A stretch of DNA of 64,000 nucleotides. Source: JASEGV01 sp947085405 (GTDB lineage: Bacteria; Bacteroidota; Ignavibacteria; UBA10030; BY39). Of this stretch, positions 28,601 to 37,283 are shown piece after piece; the stretch's first letter is position 1; each line of letters begins with the position of its first letter. Made by a program: the position numbers and the translations under genes. The stretch lies in the NCBI GenBank assembly GCA_947085405.1, contig CAMTWO010000022.1, forward strand, positions 51,444-115,443, read 5' to 3'. Below the pieces are notes generated by a model. The model did not search any database, was not told the DNA's origin, and saw only the letters and a program-made list of their open reading frames with translations.

Positions 28601-31557
28601 ATAATCGCAACTACGCCGACGATGTTTCCATCATTGGATTCTAATGGAGCGTACCTTCCCCACAGATAACCTTCCTTTTGTGTTTCAGTAATTTTGTAAG
28701 GAATATCATCTGAACTAACCACTTGACCTTCAATCGCCAATTTCAGATATTTTTCAATATCATATCCGAAATAATTCGATGACAACTCGTTTATGTTTTT
28801 CCCGAGTATATCAATTCGGGTTAAACCTGTAATATTCGCCATCGCTTCGTTCCACTCGATAAAATTAAAATTGCTATCGAGAACTACTACACCTTCGCGT
28901 ATCCCTGATAAAATTCCTGATTTAAATTGTTCAGTCTTACGTAAAGTTTCTTCTAAATTTTTCCTTTCGTTGATATTACTTAATATTCCGTAAACACTTT
29001 CGGTTTCACCTGCTTCGTTTCTGGAAATTGTTATCGAATCGTGCACCCAAACATATTCGGCTTTACCTTTTGGCAAAACCCTGTATTCGATACCGACCGT
29101 ATCTTTGTAATCATTAAGGTTAGCATTTCTTTGTAATATTATCTTTTTATCGTCCGGATGAATCGTACTTAACCACAATGTTTTATTTCGACTATAATCT
29201 TTAGGTTTGTAGCCGATAAAATTTTCGATATTAGGACTTATGAAACTGAACATTTCCTCGACCTTCCCGAAATATAGCACATCGGATATCGAACCGATTA
29301 AATTTTCATAGGAATCTTTTATTTGCATCAAGTTTTTATAACTCTTAGCATTTGCAACACCAGAACCAATGTGCCGACCGATAGAGCGGAGAAGATTAAG
29401 TGAATATGTATCAAGCTCAAGTGGTTTCAATGAGGCTAGCAAAATAAAGCCATTAACTCCATAGTCAGAGATTAACGGAATAAAACAAACAGTGGATATT
29501 TTTTCTTTTAAAAATGTTGAACTGTGAGGTAAATAACTCGGATACGCATCCATCGGAATTACATTCGGCTCCTGAGTTTTACTTACAAAGCCACCAATCC
29601 CTTCGTCCGAATTCAACTTACTAACTGAAGCAATTAAATTTTCCGACATCCCTTTATGACTGCTTAGTGTGAAATCGTTCTTCTCATCTTTTATATAAAA
29701 TCCGGCGATATTCCAATTGAGATATTCCAACACAGTTTTTAAACTTTTCTCCGTAATAATCTCAATGTCGAGAGTGGTGTGAACTTCATCAATAATACTA
29801 TCGAGTAATTTGAATTCACGGGTTTTGAGCTTTAAATCATTGCTCACCGTTATGCGTTGTGTAATGTCTTCATAAAATTCCAAAGATGCGTTTTCGCCGT
29901 TATAAGTTATGGTTGAGCTAACCATTTCGGCATTAAAAACAGTGCTATCGGCTTTCTTTGCATTAAAAGTTAAAGATTGGATTTTAGATTTCGCTTTATC
30001 CTTCTTCTGCTTTGTCTCAGGAGTTTCTACCTTTATACCGATGAGTGTTTTTCCTTTTCCAATTACCTGCGCCTCAGAATTGAATGAGAATAAATTCAAA
30101 AATGATTTATTGCATAACTGGAAAATATTATCGCGTGTTACGGCTAACGCGATGGGAGATAATTCAAATAAGTTCTTGAAGTTTTGTTCCGATACCTGAA
30201 GTTCTTCAACTATATTTTGATGTATGGTAATATCGAATAAGTTGATTTGAAGTAATCTTTTATTATCAATTTGGATTGGAGAAAAGGTAACCTCGCAATC
30301 GAAAATCTTATTATCGGGTTTAGTTAATTTGAATTCCGAAACAACCGAAGTATTGGTTGCTTCAGCTTTTTTAATTAACTGTCGTGCTGTTTTTAAATTA
30401 CTCGGATTAAAAATATCTTTTAGTTTTGAATCCTGCCAAAACTCATCATTCTCATTTCCGAACATTTTTTTAAATTGTGTATTATAGTAAACACAACTTT
30501 CTTTCTCGTAAACAGCTACTGCTAAATTTGCCCCCTCTAAGAGCCGTTGATATTTCAAGTTATCAAATCTTAACTCATTTTCGAGTGCAATTTGTTGAGA
30601 GCGATCTCGAACGACTGTCAGGAAATAACCCTCGCGTAAATTGGAAACGGTAATTTCAACCGGCAATAACTTGCCACTCTTTTTTCGAATAATAGTATTT
30701 AAAGATTGTATTTTTCTATTCTTTAAGCTCTTATAAAATTTTAGTGCAGTATATTTATATCCCGGTGCAAGTAAACCAAACAGGTCCATAGTTGTCAATT
30801 CATCAGAAGAATATCCTAACAATTCTGTTAACTTTGAATTTATTTCTCTGAAGTTACCTCCCCATTCGAACACCATCATCGCATCGGCTGCATTCCGAAA
30901 TGAGTTTTGAAATATATCTTTGGGTGTTAGAATGGAAGGGGCAAATTCATCCACCGGCGCAACAGAGATATGGGATTTTAAATCAAATTTTAAAGGACTC
31001 ATCCTCAATGGAAGATATCTATCTCTGCTGTTTATAAGATTAAAGTTCAATTCATTCTGATGTTTGTAAACATCCAGAACTACTGAAGCGATATCTTTAA
31101 TTTTTGCAATGGATTCAAGTGATAAATTTGATCTATCTAAAGTAGCAAGAAGCGGAAAATTTTTCTTTTTTGCTGTTTGGATGAAAGAATTATAAAGAAA
31201 AATAATATCCTTTTCATTTTTCTTTAAGCCTGAAAAAGAATCTAAAATCAAACAGCATTTACCGTTGATTCTTGATAGAAATCGCCCAAAAGAAGTATTA
31301 ATCTTATTTATTGGATACTTTGATAAATCGAACGAGTGATATTTATTTTTTGCTGTGGTTAATTCGAAATCTTTTTTAAGATGATGAATATGTATTAAAC
31401 GATAGCCATTTTTAATAAAATCTTCAACCAATTTTATAATCAAAGGTTTGGTGTCGGATTCTGAAGAAGCAATAAATAAGATAGAATCATCCTGGTGCAA
31501 ACCACCAATATACTCATCGAATTCAGGTAAATTAATTGCAATACTTTGTTTTTTCAT
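25609..31557 (-). CDS. Giant soluble hybrid sensor histidine kinase: KaiC-like, about 7 PAS, 4 GAF, HisKA, HATPase
   Basis: 1982 residues with no transmembrane helix. Residues ~1-200 look like a RecA/KaiC domain (LPEFDEYIGGLHQDDSILFI; Walker B-like CCLILDSFSGL), but the P-loop is replaced by ASSESDTKPLI, so ATP binding there is doubtful. Then come PAS (about 215-335, 336-455, 456-575), GAF (576-745), PAS (746-875, 876-1000, 1000-1125), GAF (1126-1285), PAS (1286-1415), GAF (1416-1580, 1580-1740). The transmitter has H-box YVVSHDLKEPL, N-box FRNLLSNAIKF and G-boxes KDNGIGI and GTGAGLAI. It should sense cytosolic ligands or redox/light and phosphorylate the regulator at 24915-25592. Boundaries are estimates by eye. 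Confidence 0.9.
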   Translation of the reverse strand: MKKQSIAINLPEFDEYIGGLHQDDSILFIASSESDTKPLIIKLVEDFIKNGYRLIHIHHLKKDFELTTAKNKYHSFDLSKYPINKINTSFGRFLSRINGKCCLILDSFSGLKKNEKDIIFLYNSFIQTAKKKNFPLLATLDRSNLSLESIAKIKDIASVVLDVYKHQNELNFNLINSRDRYLPLRMSPLKFDLKSHISVAPVDEFAPSILTPKDIFQNSFRNAADAMMVFEWGGNFREINSKLTELLGYSSDELTTMDLFGLLAPGYKYTALKFYKSLKNRKIQSLNTIIRKKSGKLLPVEITVSNLREGYFLTVVRDRSQQIALENELRFDNLKYQRLLEGANLAVAVYEKESCVYYNTQFKKMFGNENDEFWQDSKLKDIFNPSNLKTARQLIKKAEATNTSVVSEFKLTKPDNKIFDCEVTFSPIQIDNKRLLQINLFDITIHQNIVEELQVSEQNFKNLFELSPIALAVTRDNIFQLCNKSFLNLFSFNSEAQVIGKGKTLIGIKVETPETKQKKDKAKSKIQSLTFNAKKADSTVFNAEMVSSTITYNGENASLEFYEDITQRITVSNDLKLKTREFKLLDSIIDEVHTTLDIEIITEKSLKTVLEYLNWNIAGFYIKDEKNDFTLSSHKGMSENLIASVSKLNSDEGIGGFVSKTQEPNVIPMDAYPSYLPHSSTFLKEKISTVCFIPLISDYGVNGFILLASLKPLELDTYSLNLLRSIGRHIGSGVANAKSYKNLMQIKDSYENLIGSISDVLYFGKVEEMFSFISPNIENFIGYKPKDYSRNKTLWLSTIHPDDKKIILQRNANLNDYKDTVGIEYRVLPKGKAEYVWVHDSITISRNEAGETESVYGILSNINERKNLEETLRKTEQFKSGILSGIREGVVVLDSNFNFIEWNEAMANITGLTRIDILGKNINELSSNYFGYDIEKYLKLAIEGQVVSSDDIPYKITETQKEGYLWGRYAPLESNDGNIVGVVAIITDITRRKKLEEDIKNSEQLLRNVIDTMGDLFVLTDLRGRVLQVNKEFTNALGFTKSEAAGKEFPYPWLLEEEMNRFVIWISSLRSKNYLHDFDMTWQTKDGEKIPVSLNTTLLRNAYGEPIAMLNLARNISERYRMALELADRNKLIEAINQIIQTANQTMDYEKIFQVFANKVYEIIPYDRIETCLLNDNQVITLGEIVKPADAFSSGSIKDLNSSISKIALYIKKPIVSLDVNVDERFIIHNVVETEYNSLISAPFLSKGEILGTINLYSQEANAFSENVLEKIKPFVEQIGAIIDRILLFRKVSDDAAYIHNLLNSIDKVIFTVDTDLRIKEVNKAWFDFITKVRGESKKSYAGAFLLDEIPDNIFTDEYVQLSKNILDGSLKYVNKEFEFKTDSERYNYYLTIHPMIIGGRITGAVFTQTDITDLKRTEEELKKRNEQLLDLNVISTNISSSFNLETIFNTALPHIIRFNKADYILLFLADVQNNFLTLRKQIGLPESFNNLPLKIEGLPFNRTHLFINNDVKYDSRVSEVIKNYLKDIQVSALAEISLKSGDKTVGIIQMFFKESYEFTTQETQLLFLIGNQLGTSIENALLYSELQSQLERLNILYELSQHLTATLDIDQVLNNVYEQLAKIIDFEEFFINLIDESRMAQSTVMHIATVAGDKIYLPKINQQMSIKVGSPVWKVITDKQSLSQINGMGEILTYIPMVSKNNVTGLLSLKSKTHTYSDTELRLLENVCSLTAMAIEKSKLYDETVQKSLEIQRRNRELDDFTYVVSHDLKEPLISIEGYSQILNEEYSSILKGDPAEFLHSIVQASSRMKNLIDDLLMLSRIGRVSESFKEVKIASVIDDVEIDLLYAIQSKGVKLIKPDFLPEVFGNATQLKIVFRNLLSNAIKFLNTDLPEVEIGCSDYDDEKYLCFVKDNGIGIEEKYFEKIFVIFQRLHSKEEYEGTGAGLAIVKKIIEMHRCKIWVESKIGKGTTFYFTLPKVLNQ

Positions 31558-31590
31558 CGTTTTAATGTAAGAAAAAAAGTGCTGATTTCA

Positions 31591-31629
31591 AATAAAAAAA
31601 AAGGCGTCTTAAATTGTTTTTAAGACGCC
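31591..31629 (-). terminator. Rho-independent terminator of the outer-membrane barrel gene
   Basis: A perfect 10-bp stem GGCGTCTTAA / TTAAGACGCC (31603-31612 and 31620-31629) with a 7-base loop. On the minus strand it is followed by a long U-tract (A-run 31594-31602 on plus). It ends the gene at 31660-32355 just before the start of the giant kinase. Confidence 0.9.
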
Positions 31630-31659
31630 AATAAATTGGAATTTAAAAGAATAGAAAAA

Positions 31660-32355
31660 TTAGAAATATGCGGCAAGTTTAAAAGAAACGGTGTTGAAAC
31701 CCAAAGACATCATAGAAGGTAAATCGAATGTCGTTGTAGGTTGAGCTTGTCGTGTAACTTCATAAGTTCCGCCTCCTAATACTAAACCAAATTGGTATTC
31801 GGCTGCTAAACTAATTCTATCGTAAATAAAATATTCGAAGCCGGCAATACCACCTAAACCGAACATAGTTGCACTTGCATCATATTTTGTAACTACTCCG
31901 GTTGGGGGCGGTGATACAGTTGTTGGCTCTAAAGTGCCACTGACCATAGCAAAACCAGCGGTGGCTCCAATGAAACCGACGAACGAACCACTTTTAATTA
32001 TATTTGATTGGATACCAAATTCGAGACCGAGTCCCATGCTACTCTCTTTTCGATCAGTAAAACCACCAGTACCCGCTTTTTCAGTTTCTGAATTGTAACC
32101 GAGTAACAAAGCTGCGCGTCCGGCAAATCCATCTGAAAAATAATATTTTACACCGATGGCATTAAATTGAGGAATATCCAACACACCAATCGATACATTT
32201 GGCGAAGACATAAACGACCCTGTACCCAAATTGGCAAGCCCATTAAATTGAAATACTAATGCTTTATCACCTGCTGAGGTTAAAGCATCGCCGCCTGCAA
32301 AAGCAAAGTTTGTAAAAATTGCTATTACAGCTAACACTGTTAGAATTTTTTTCAT
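31660..32355 (-). CDS. Outer-membrane beta-barrel protein (OmpX/OmpA-barrel type)
   Basis: 231 residues: signal peptide (KKILTVLAVIAIFTNFAFAG), then about eight amphipathic strands with Gly/aromatic alternation (GVLDIPQFNAIGVKYYF, GFAGRAALLLGYN, RISLAAEYQFGLVLG) and a terminal aromatic strand ending KLAAYF, a BAM recognition-like end. It has its own terminator and a >200-base upstream spacer, so it is probably monocistronic. The function beyond a small porin-like barrel is unknown. Confidence 0.8.
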   Translation of the reverse strand: MKKILTVLAVIAIFTNFAFAGGDALTSAGDKALVFQFNGLANLGTGSFMSSPNVSIGVLDIPQFNAIGVKYYFSDGFAGRAALLLGYNSETEKAGTGGFTDRKESSMGLGLEFGIQSNIIKSGSFVGFIGATAGFAMVSGTLEPTTVSPPPTGVVTKYDASATMFGLGGIAGFEYFIYDRISLAAEYQFGLVLGGGTYEVTRQAQPTTTFDLPSMMSLGFNTVSFKLAAYF

Positions 32356-32494
32356 AAAACCCTCGATTGTTATTTTTAAATTTGTTAATTACTGCCTATA
32401 AAATCAGGCAGCCGTATTATAACAAAATATAAGGGAATAGTCAAGTGTTTCTTATGTTATTCTTTAAATGAACGGCTAAATCCTCTATTTTTGA

Positions 32495-32544
32495 ATAAAA
32501 AAGCCGTAAATCATCCCCCAAAAAAAAGAAATAAATCTACGGCT
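32495..32544 (-). terminator. Likely terminator of the 96-residue lipoprotein gene
   Basis: On the minus strand, AGCCGTAGATTTAT pairs imperfectly with ATTTACGGCT across a 20-odd-base A/G-poor loop and is followed by TTTTTTATTC. The stem (AGCCGTA/TACGGCT at 32502-32508 and 32538-32544) sits about 30 bases after the stop of the lipoprotein gene. The rest of 32356-32572 shows no gene. Confidence 0.55.
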
Positions 32545-32572
32545 CGGAGAAAAAAGTATCCGTTGTTGCTGA

Positions 32573-32863
32573 CTATTTCTTTACCTCAACACTCATCGGA
32601 TAAATAGTAACCCAACCTGTAAATATCGAAATCACAAAATCCAACGCTGTAATTTCAGTTTTAATAGTATAATCGGTGGTGCCTTTAGCCATTTCTTTTG
32701 AATCCACCTTGTTGAGAGGGACTAATCCCCACAAAGCATACCACTGCCGAGCAGTTTCTACACTGCTGCCTTTGTGCCCATCGCCAACAGTATGGGAGAT
32801 ACTATAACATCCCGGAAAGATAACGGCTACAACGAGAATTAAACAAATTATTTTTTTTAACAT
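32573..32863 (-). CDS. Small Bor-like lipoprotein
   Basis: 96 residues with lipobox (VAVIFPGC). The mature part, with RQWYALWGLVPLNKVDSKE, a TDYTIKTEITALDFVISIF segment and a final TIYPMSVEVKK, recalls the Bor/Iss-type small lipoprotein pattern (a W/F-G-L-V-P core and a helix before a terminal strand). The similarity is at pattern level and weak. Short upstream spacer to the next lipoprotein gene (19 bases) suggests joint transcription. The role is unknown. Confidence 0.6.
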   Translation of the reverse strand: MLKKIICLILVVAVIFPGCYSISHTVGDGHKGSSVETARQWYALWGLVPLNKVDSKEMAKGTTDYTIKTEITALDFVISIFTGWVTIYPMSVEVKK

Positions 32864-32881
32864 AAATGCTCCTATAATTTA

Positions 32882-33511
32882 TTAGTTGTGATTGGTTAAT
32901 TGTAACGAACCCACAAACGACTCTAAAACCCGAGCCATCGATGGGTATTTTTCAACATTTGTTAGGAAATCGATCTGATAAACTTTTGAAGACGATTTGT
33001 ATTTACCCAAAATCATTTTTACAGATACCAATTGATCGTGTACAATTTGGAATTGATATATATGTAACGGTAAAAATAAAAACTCTGTCGATTTTATTGT
33101 ACTTTCATTAGTGATTGAATTTTTGAGAGCATTCTCAAATTTATATTTAAAATTTTCAGTTCCAAAATCAATTTCTCCGATCTCTGATAGTATCAAATAA
33201 CTTATGCGGTCGCTGTCGTTGAACGCGTCTAATAAAATAATATTTCTTTTCTCATTCGTGTTTGGAGATTTTAAAATTAGGTTTAGTTTCTCTTCGATAT
33301 CAGAATGAGAAATATTTTTCCAATCTTTTGGAATGCGATACGAAAGATTATGCTCTTTATTAGTTATTTTTTCACCGAGAATTGATTCATCAACGTTAAA
33401 TATTAAACTTTGTAAAGGGTTTTGCTGCGTGTTCATTTCTTTCTTCCTACAACTCGGAGAGAACAATAAACTTGATATTAGCAAAATTAGTATTAGGAAA
33501 TTGAGTTTCAT
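32882..33511 (-). CDS. Lipoprotein of unknown function, PsbP/DcrB-like pattern
   Basis: 209 residues with a lipobox (LLFSPSC). The mature domain starts NKEHNLSYRIPKDWKN, which resembles the opening strand pattern of PsbP/DcrB-fold proteins, and ends with an YQIDFLTNVEKYPSMARVLESFVGSL helix as in that fold. It is four bases from the acyl-CoA dehydrogenase gene, so likely the tail end of that operon. No catalytic motif is seen. Confidence 0.55.
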   Translation of the reverse strand: MKLNFLILILLISSLLFSPSCRKKEMNTQQNPLQSLIFNVDESILGEKITNKEHNLSYRIPKDWKNISHSDIEEKLNLILKSPNTNEKRNIILLDAFNDSDRISYLILSEIGEIDFGTENFKYKFENALKNSITNESTIKSTEFLFLPLHIYQFQIVHDQLVSVKMILGKYKSSSKVYQIDFLTNVEKYPSMARVLESFVGSLQLTNHN

Positions 33512-33514
33512 TTT

Positions 33515-34657
33515 TTAGTCTCTCAATAAACTCCTTGCTATTACTATCCTTTGCACTTCTGAAGTTCCTTCATAAATTTCAGTAATTTTGGCATCACGCA
33601 AATAACGTTCGACAGGATAATCTTTCACATATCCATATCCGCCATGGATTTGGATTGCCTCAAGTGCAGCATCTACGGATACTTTTGAAGCGAACAACTT
33701 AGCCATTGCCGATGCAGAGCCATACGGTTTGTTTGCATCCTTGAGAGCTGCTGATTTTAAAGTTAAAAGACGTGCCGCTTCAATTTTTGTAGCCATATCG
33801 GCAAGCTTGAATTGTATCCCCTGAAATTCAGAAATATACTGCCCAAACGCTTTCCGTTCCTTCGAATACTTGAGAGCGGCTTCAAGAGACGCTTGTGCGA
33901 TACCCAATGCCTGCGATGCGATACCGATGCGTCCACCGTCAAGTGTTTTCATTGCAAACTTAAATCCGAAGCCCTCGTCGCCAATACGGTTTTCGACCGG
34001 GATTTTACAGTCGGTAAATGATAACGAAACGGTATCCGAACTTCGGATGCCTAATTTTCTTTCTTTCTTCGCAACTTCAAATCCGGGGATGCCTTTATCA
34101 ACTATTAATGCACTTATGCCGTGAACACCCTTTGTTTTATCGGTTGTTGCCATAACTAAAACTGCATCGGCATTTGCTCCATTAGTAATAAAATTTTTCG
34201 TCCCGTTCAATAAATAAAAATCACCATCACGAACTGCAGTTGTTTTTTGATTTGAAGCATCGCTGCCTGCTTCTGGTTCAGAGAGAGCGAATGCACCTAA
34301 TTTCTTTCCGGTTGCTAATTCTTTTAAGTATTTTTCTTTTTGAAATTCATTCCCCCACTCGGTTAAACCATAACAGACAAGCGAGTTATTCACCGACATT
34401 ATCACGCCTGCGGAGGCATCGACTTTGGAGATTTCTTCCATCGCCAAAACATAGCTGATTGTATCAAGTCCGGCACCATTGTATTGCTCAGGTACCATCA
34501 TTCCTAACAATCCCAGCTCACCCATTTGTTTTACTGCATCATAAGGAAATACTTCTTTTTCGTCTCGCTCGGCAGCAGAAGGAGCGAGAACATCTTCAGC
34601 GAATTTCTTCGCCATGTCTTTAATCATTAATTGTGTTTCTGTAAAATCGAAATTCAT
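33515..34657 (-). CDS. Acyl-CoA dehydrogenase (short/medium chain)
   Basis: 380 residues, the standard length. Signature stretches are ALSEPEAGSD in the flavin/substrate region, GTKNFITNGANAD, and IQIHGGYGYVKDYPVERYLRDAKI near the end; the catalytic Glu is in KITEIYEGTSEVQR. It oxidises acyl-CoA to trans-2-enoyl-CoA, passing electrons to an electron-transfer flavoprotein. It is the third enzyme of a thiolase / 3-hydroxyacyl-CoA dehydrogenase / acyl-CoA dehydrogenase operon, now separated from the other two by a restriction-modification pair. Confidence 0.93.
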   Translation of the reverse strand: MNFDFTETQLMIKDMAKKFAEDVLAPSAAERDEKEVFPYDAVKQMGELGLLGMMVPEQYNGAGLDTISYVLAMEEISKVDASAGVIMSVNNSLVCYGLTEWGNEFQKEKYLKELATGKKLGAFALSEPEAGSDASNQKTTAVRDGDFYLLNGTKNFITNGANADAVLVMATTDKTKGVHGISALIVDKGIPGFEVAKKERKLGIRSSDTVSLSFTDCKIPVENRIGDEGFGFKFAMKTLDGGRIGIASQALGIAQASLEAALKYSKERKAFGQYISEFQGIQFKLADMATKIEAARLLTLKSAALKDANKPYGSASAMAKLFASKVSVDAALEAIQIHGGYGYVKDYPVERYLRDAKITEIYEGTSEVQRIVIARSLLRD

Positions 34658-34696
34658 AAAAATATCCTATTTAGTTTGAATATTGTTGTTGTCATT

Positions 34697-35530
34697 TTAT
34701 TTTAAATTCGTTTGAAAAACTAAAAATGGTCCATTCAATGGGTGCTTAATCAAAAATGACTCCAGTGATTTATAGTTTTTTGGTTTAGTTGAAAATATTA
34801 CTTTGCGAATCAAATCCTCTCTTTCAGTTTCAGTATAACAAGGCAATATAAGGTTGATTGAGTTATCCTTTATTTCGGGAAATAGATTTGGATTTAGAAT
34901 ATTTCCCTCCTTCTTCACTTCCGTCATTATTCTAAAACGTAACTTTACTGACGCTTTATCAACATTTCTTACTTTGCTGAAGTTTTCTTGTTGCGAAAAA
35001 ATAGAAAGAAGGCTTTTTCTTGTTTCATCGGAAAGTTGAATATCGCTTTGTAATAATCGTTCGTCAAGAACTTGAGCGAATGATTGGCTGATAAGATTTT
35101 CTATTGGTGTGGTTTCAAAAAAGCTACCATGAACCAGGCATACTTTAATTTTATTTTTTTTCTTGCCACGGACTAAATAATAAACATCCCTTATCGGTAA
35201 TGAATAAATATCGTCTCCCGCCTTCTCCATCTGTTCTTTAATAATACTTTTTTCGCTTTGAATTATTTCAGATATTTCTTTCTTACTAGATGGGATTGTG
35301 GAATTGAACGATGAAACGGTATAACTTTTACTATCCTTCAATTCAATCAATTCACCGCCTGTTAATTCTTGTGGATATGTATTCAATCTAATCGCCATAT
35401 CAGGAAATATTCCATAATTTTTACACGACAAAAGCTTTTCATCATAAATAAAATTTTCCAGCTTCTTAACCCTATAAAATTTTTCCCGATTGTTTAATAA
35501 GGAATCAAAGAAATGATAAATTGAATACAT
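34697..35530 (-). CDS. Putative type II restriction endonuclease, partner of the adjacent methyltransferase
   Basis: 277 residues, two bases after the methyltransferase gene. It has a candidate PD-(D/E)xK core: GIFPDMAIRL, then about 16 residues later GGELIELKDS (E-x-K). The remaining text is alpha/beta, with no recognised domain. The assignment as the cognate nuclease rests on this motif and on pairing with a DNA methyltransferase. The recognition site is unknown. It is AT-rich like its partner and shows no homologous role in the beta-oxidation operon around it. Confidence 0.7.
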   Translation of the reverse strand: MYSIYHFFDSLLNNREKFYRVKKLENFIYDEKLLSCKNYGIFPDMAIRLNTYPQELTGGELIELKDSKSYTVSSFNSTIPSSKKEISEIIQSEKSIIKEQMEKAGDDIYSLPIRDVYYLVRGKKKNKIKVCLVHGSFFETTPIENLISQSFAQVLDERLLQSDIQLSDETRKSLLSIFSQQENFSKVRNVDKASVKLRFRIMTEVKKEGNILNPNLFPEIKDNSINLILPCYTETEREDLIRKVIFSTKPKNYKSLESFLIKHPLNGPFLVFQTNLK

Positions 35531-35532
35531 TT

Positions 35533-36414
35533 TTATTCCGCAAAAAGATTTAGCGTTGCTGTTTTATTTTCTTTCGGAGTTTCATCGATTGATAAATTCC
35601 AAATATCTTTAAGATTTTCTGTGTAGGAATAATCTTTATAATATTTTGCAATCGAATCTGCCTCTCGGATGAATGTTAACCTCTGATTGATACAATCGAC
35701 ATTCGCCGGGTCTATTTCTATACCGATAGATTTTCTTGATAACTGTTCTGCAACGACTAATGTTGTACCTGTACCAGCGAATGGATCAAAAACCGTATCA
35801 CCGATTCCTGTTGATGAAAGAAGAATCCGAAGAAGAAGTGAAATCGGAGATTGCTGTTTATGGAAACGTCCACCTTCACCGGTTCGTATTGCTTCGTCAC
35901 CGGCAAAATATCCAGAAGTCAATTCCCGTATATCATCCCACACATCAGTAACATAAATACCATTTTCACGTTCAAATTTGTAATTCACAGGAAGAGGCGG
36001 AGAAATGCGAAGTTTGTTAAAAACTCTCGGAGAACTTCCTTTAGTACCAAAAGCAATAATTTGATACTGCTTTCCATATTTGTAATTACTTGGCACTGCC
36101 GATGTTTTCTTTTTCCAAATAATCAAATTCTGAAAAATCCACCCAGATTCTCGTAAGCATTTTAATACTTGTTCTGTGTTTTTTTCTCGCTGCATAAAAT
36201 AAATAGCACCGCCGGGAGAAGTTGCATTATAAATGCCACTGCATGTCTTTAACATCAACTCCCAATACTCTTCATCGGGTAAGTTGTCATCAAAATAATT
36301 GTAATCCTTATTTTGATTAAATGGAGGATCGAGAAAAGTTAAATCAATTTTCTCATCCAATTGAGAATTTGATAACAGCTTGATTGAATCGTTATGTATT
36401 ATTTTATAGTTCAT
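35533..36414 (-). CDS. DNA methyltransferase, beta class (N6-adenine/N4-cytosine)
   Basis: 293 residues. Catalytic motif IV (FLDPPFNQNKDY) is near the N-terminus and the S-adenosylmethionine motif I (DPFAGTGTTLVVAEQL) near the C-terminus, the beta-class order; DPPF favours N6-adenine. It overlaps the 3-hydroxyacyl-CoA dehydrogenase gene upstream by 4 bases (ATGA) and precedes the putative nuclease by 2. Such coupling to a metabolic gene is unusual for an RM system and suggests insertion at the end of that gene. The modified base is inferred from motif type only. Confidence 0.9.
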   Translation of the reverse strand: MNYKIIHNDSIKLLSNSQLDEKIDLTFLDPPFNQNKDYNYFDDNLPDEEYWELMLKTCSGIYNATSPGGAIYFMQREKNTEQVLKCLRESGWIFQNLIIWKKKTSAVPSNYKYGKQYQIIAFGTKGSSPRVFNKLRISPPLPVNYKFERENGIYVTDVWDDIRELTSGYFAGDEAIRTGEGGRFHKQQSPISLLLRILLSSTGIGDTVFDPFAGTGTTLVVAEQLSRKSIGIEIDPANVDCINQRLTFIREADSIAKYYKDYSYTENLKDIWNLSIDETPKENKTATLNLFAE

Positions 36415-37268
36415 TTAGTTTGTGTATAATCGTAAAAACCTTTACCGGTTTTTCTACCTAAATTTCCGGATGCTACCATTTTTTTAAGCAGAGGGCATGG
36501 TCTGTACTTGGGATCGCCTATACCGCTGTGCATAACTTCCATAATTGCTAAACAAACATCCAACCCGATAAAATCGGCAAGCTGCAGAGGTCCCATAGGA
36601 TGTGCAGCACCAAGCTTCATCACTGTATCAACCGATTCGGCAGTTGCAACGCCTTCCATCACCGAATAAATTGCTTCGTTTATCATTGGCATCAAAATAC
36701 GGTTGGCAACAAAACCGGGAAAATCGTTTACTTCGACAGGTGTTTTTTCAATTTTTTCAGCGAGTATTTTTATTGAGTTATATGTTTCGTTCGATGTAGC
36801 CAAACCGCGTATTACTTCGATCAATTTCATTACTGGAACAGGATTCATAAAGTGCATCCCGATTACTTTGTCAGGCCGTTTTGTTACTGCCGCAATTTCA
36901 GTAATAGAAATCGACGATGTGTTAGTAGCTAATATAGCATCGGCTGCTGCATTTGCGTCGATAGTTCTGAATATATTAAACTTCAATTGTTTATCTTCTG
37001 TCGCTGCTTCAATAATCAAATTAGCATTCTTGACTGCCTCGACTGTTGATAATTCGCCTCTTATATTGGCGAGCGTTGCAGATTTTTGTTCTTCGGTTAA
37101 AGTTCCTTTTTTAATTTGCCTATCTAAATTACCGGTTATAGTTTTAAATGCCCGGTCGATAAATTCCTGCTTTACATCGTTGATGGTTACAGAAAAACCG
37201 AACTGAGCAAAAACATGGGCAATGCCGTTGCCCATTGTTCCGGCACCAATCACTGTTATATTTTTCAT
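36411..37268 (-). CDS. 3-hydroxyacyl-CoA (3-hydroxybutyryl-CoA) dehydrogenase
   Basis: 285 residues. N-terminal NAD fold GAGTMGNGIAHVFAQFG, then MHFMNPVPVMKLIEVI with the catalytic His, and VNDFPGFVANRILMPMINEA. The length and motifs match Hbd/PaaH-type single-domain enzymes. It oxidises 3-hydroxyacyl-CoA to 3-oxoacyl-CoA with NAD. The thiolase gene lies 15 bases upstream, so the two are one transcript. The ATGA at its end is the start of the methyltransferase. Confidence 0.93.
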   Translation of the reverse strand: MKNITVIGAGTMGNGIAHVFAQFGFSVTINDVKQEFIDRAFKTITGNLDRQIKKGTLTEEQKSATLANIRGELSTVEAVKNANLIIEAATEDKQLKFNIFRTIDANAAADAILATNTSSISITEIAAVTKRPDKVIGMHFMNPVPVMKLIEVIRGLATSNETYNSIKILAEKIEKTPVEVNDFPGFVANRILMPMINEAIYSVMEGVATAESVDTVMKLGAAHPMGPLQLADFIGLDVCLAIMEVMHSGIGDPKYRPCPLLKKMVASGNLGRKTGKGFYDYTQTK

Positions 37269-37283
37269 AAACTTTTCTTTCGT

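Noticed and set aside
32356..32572. tRNA or small RNA in the gap before the barrel gene
   Set aside because: No cloverleaf or conserved RNA seen; only a likely terminator for the small lipoprotein.
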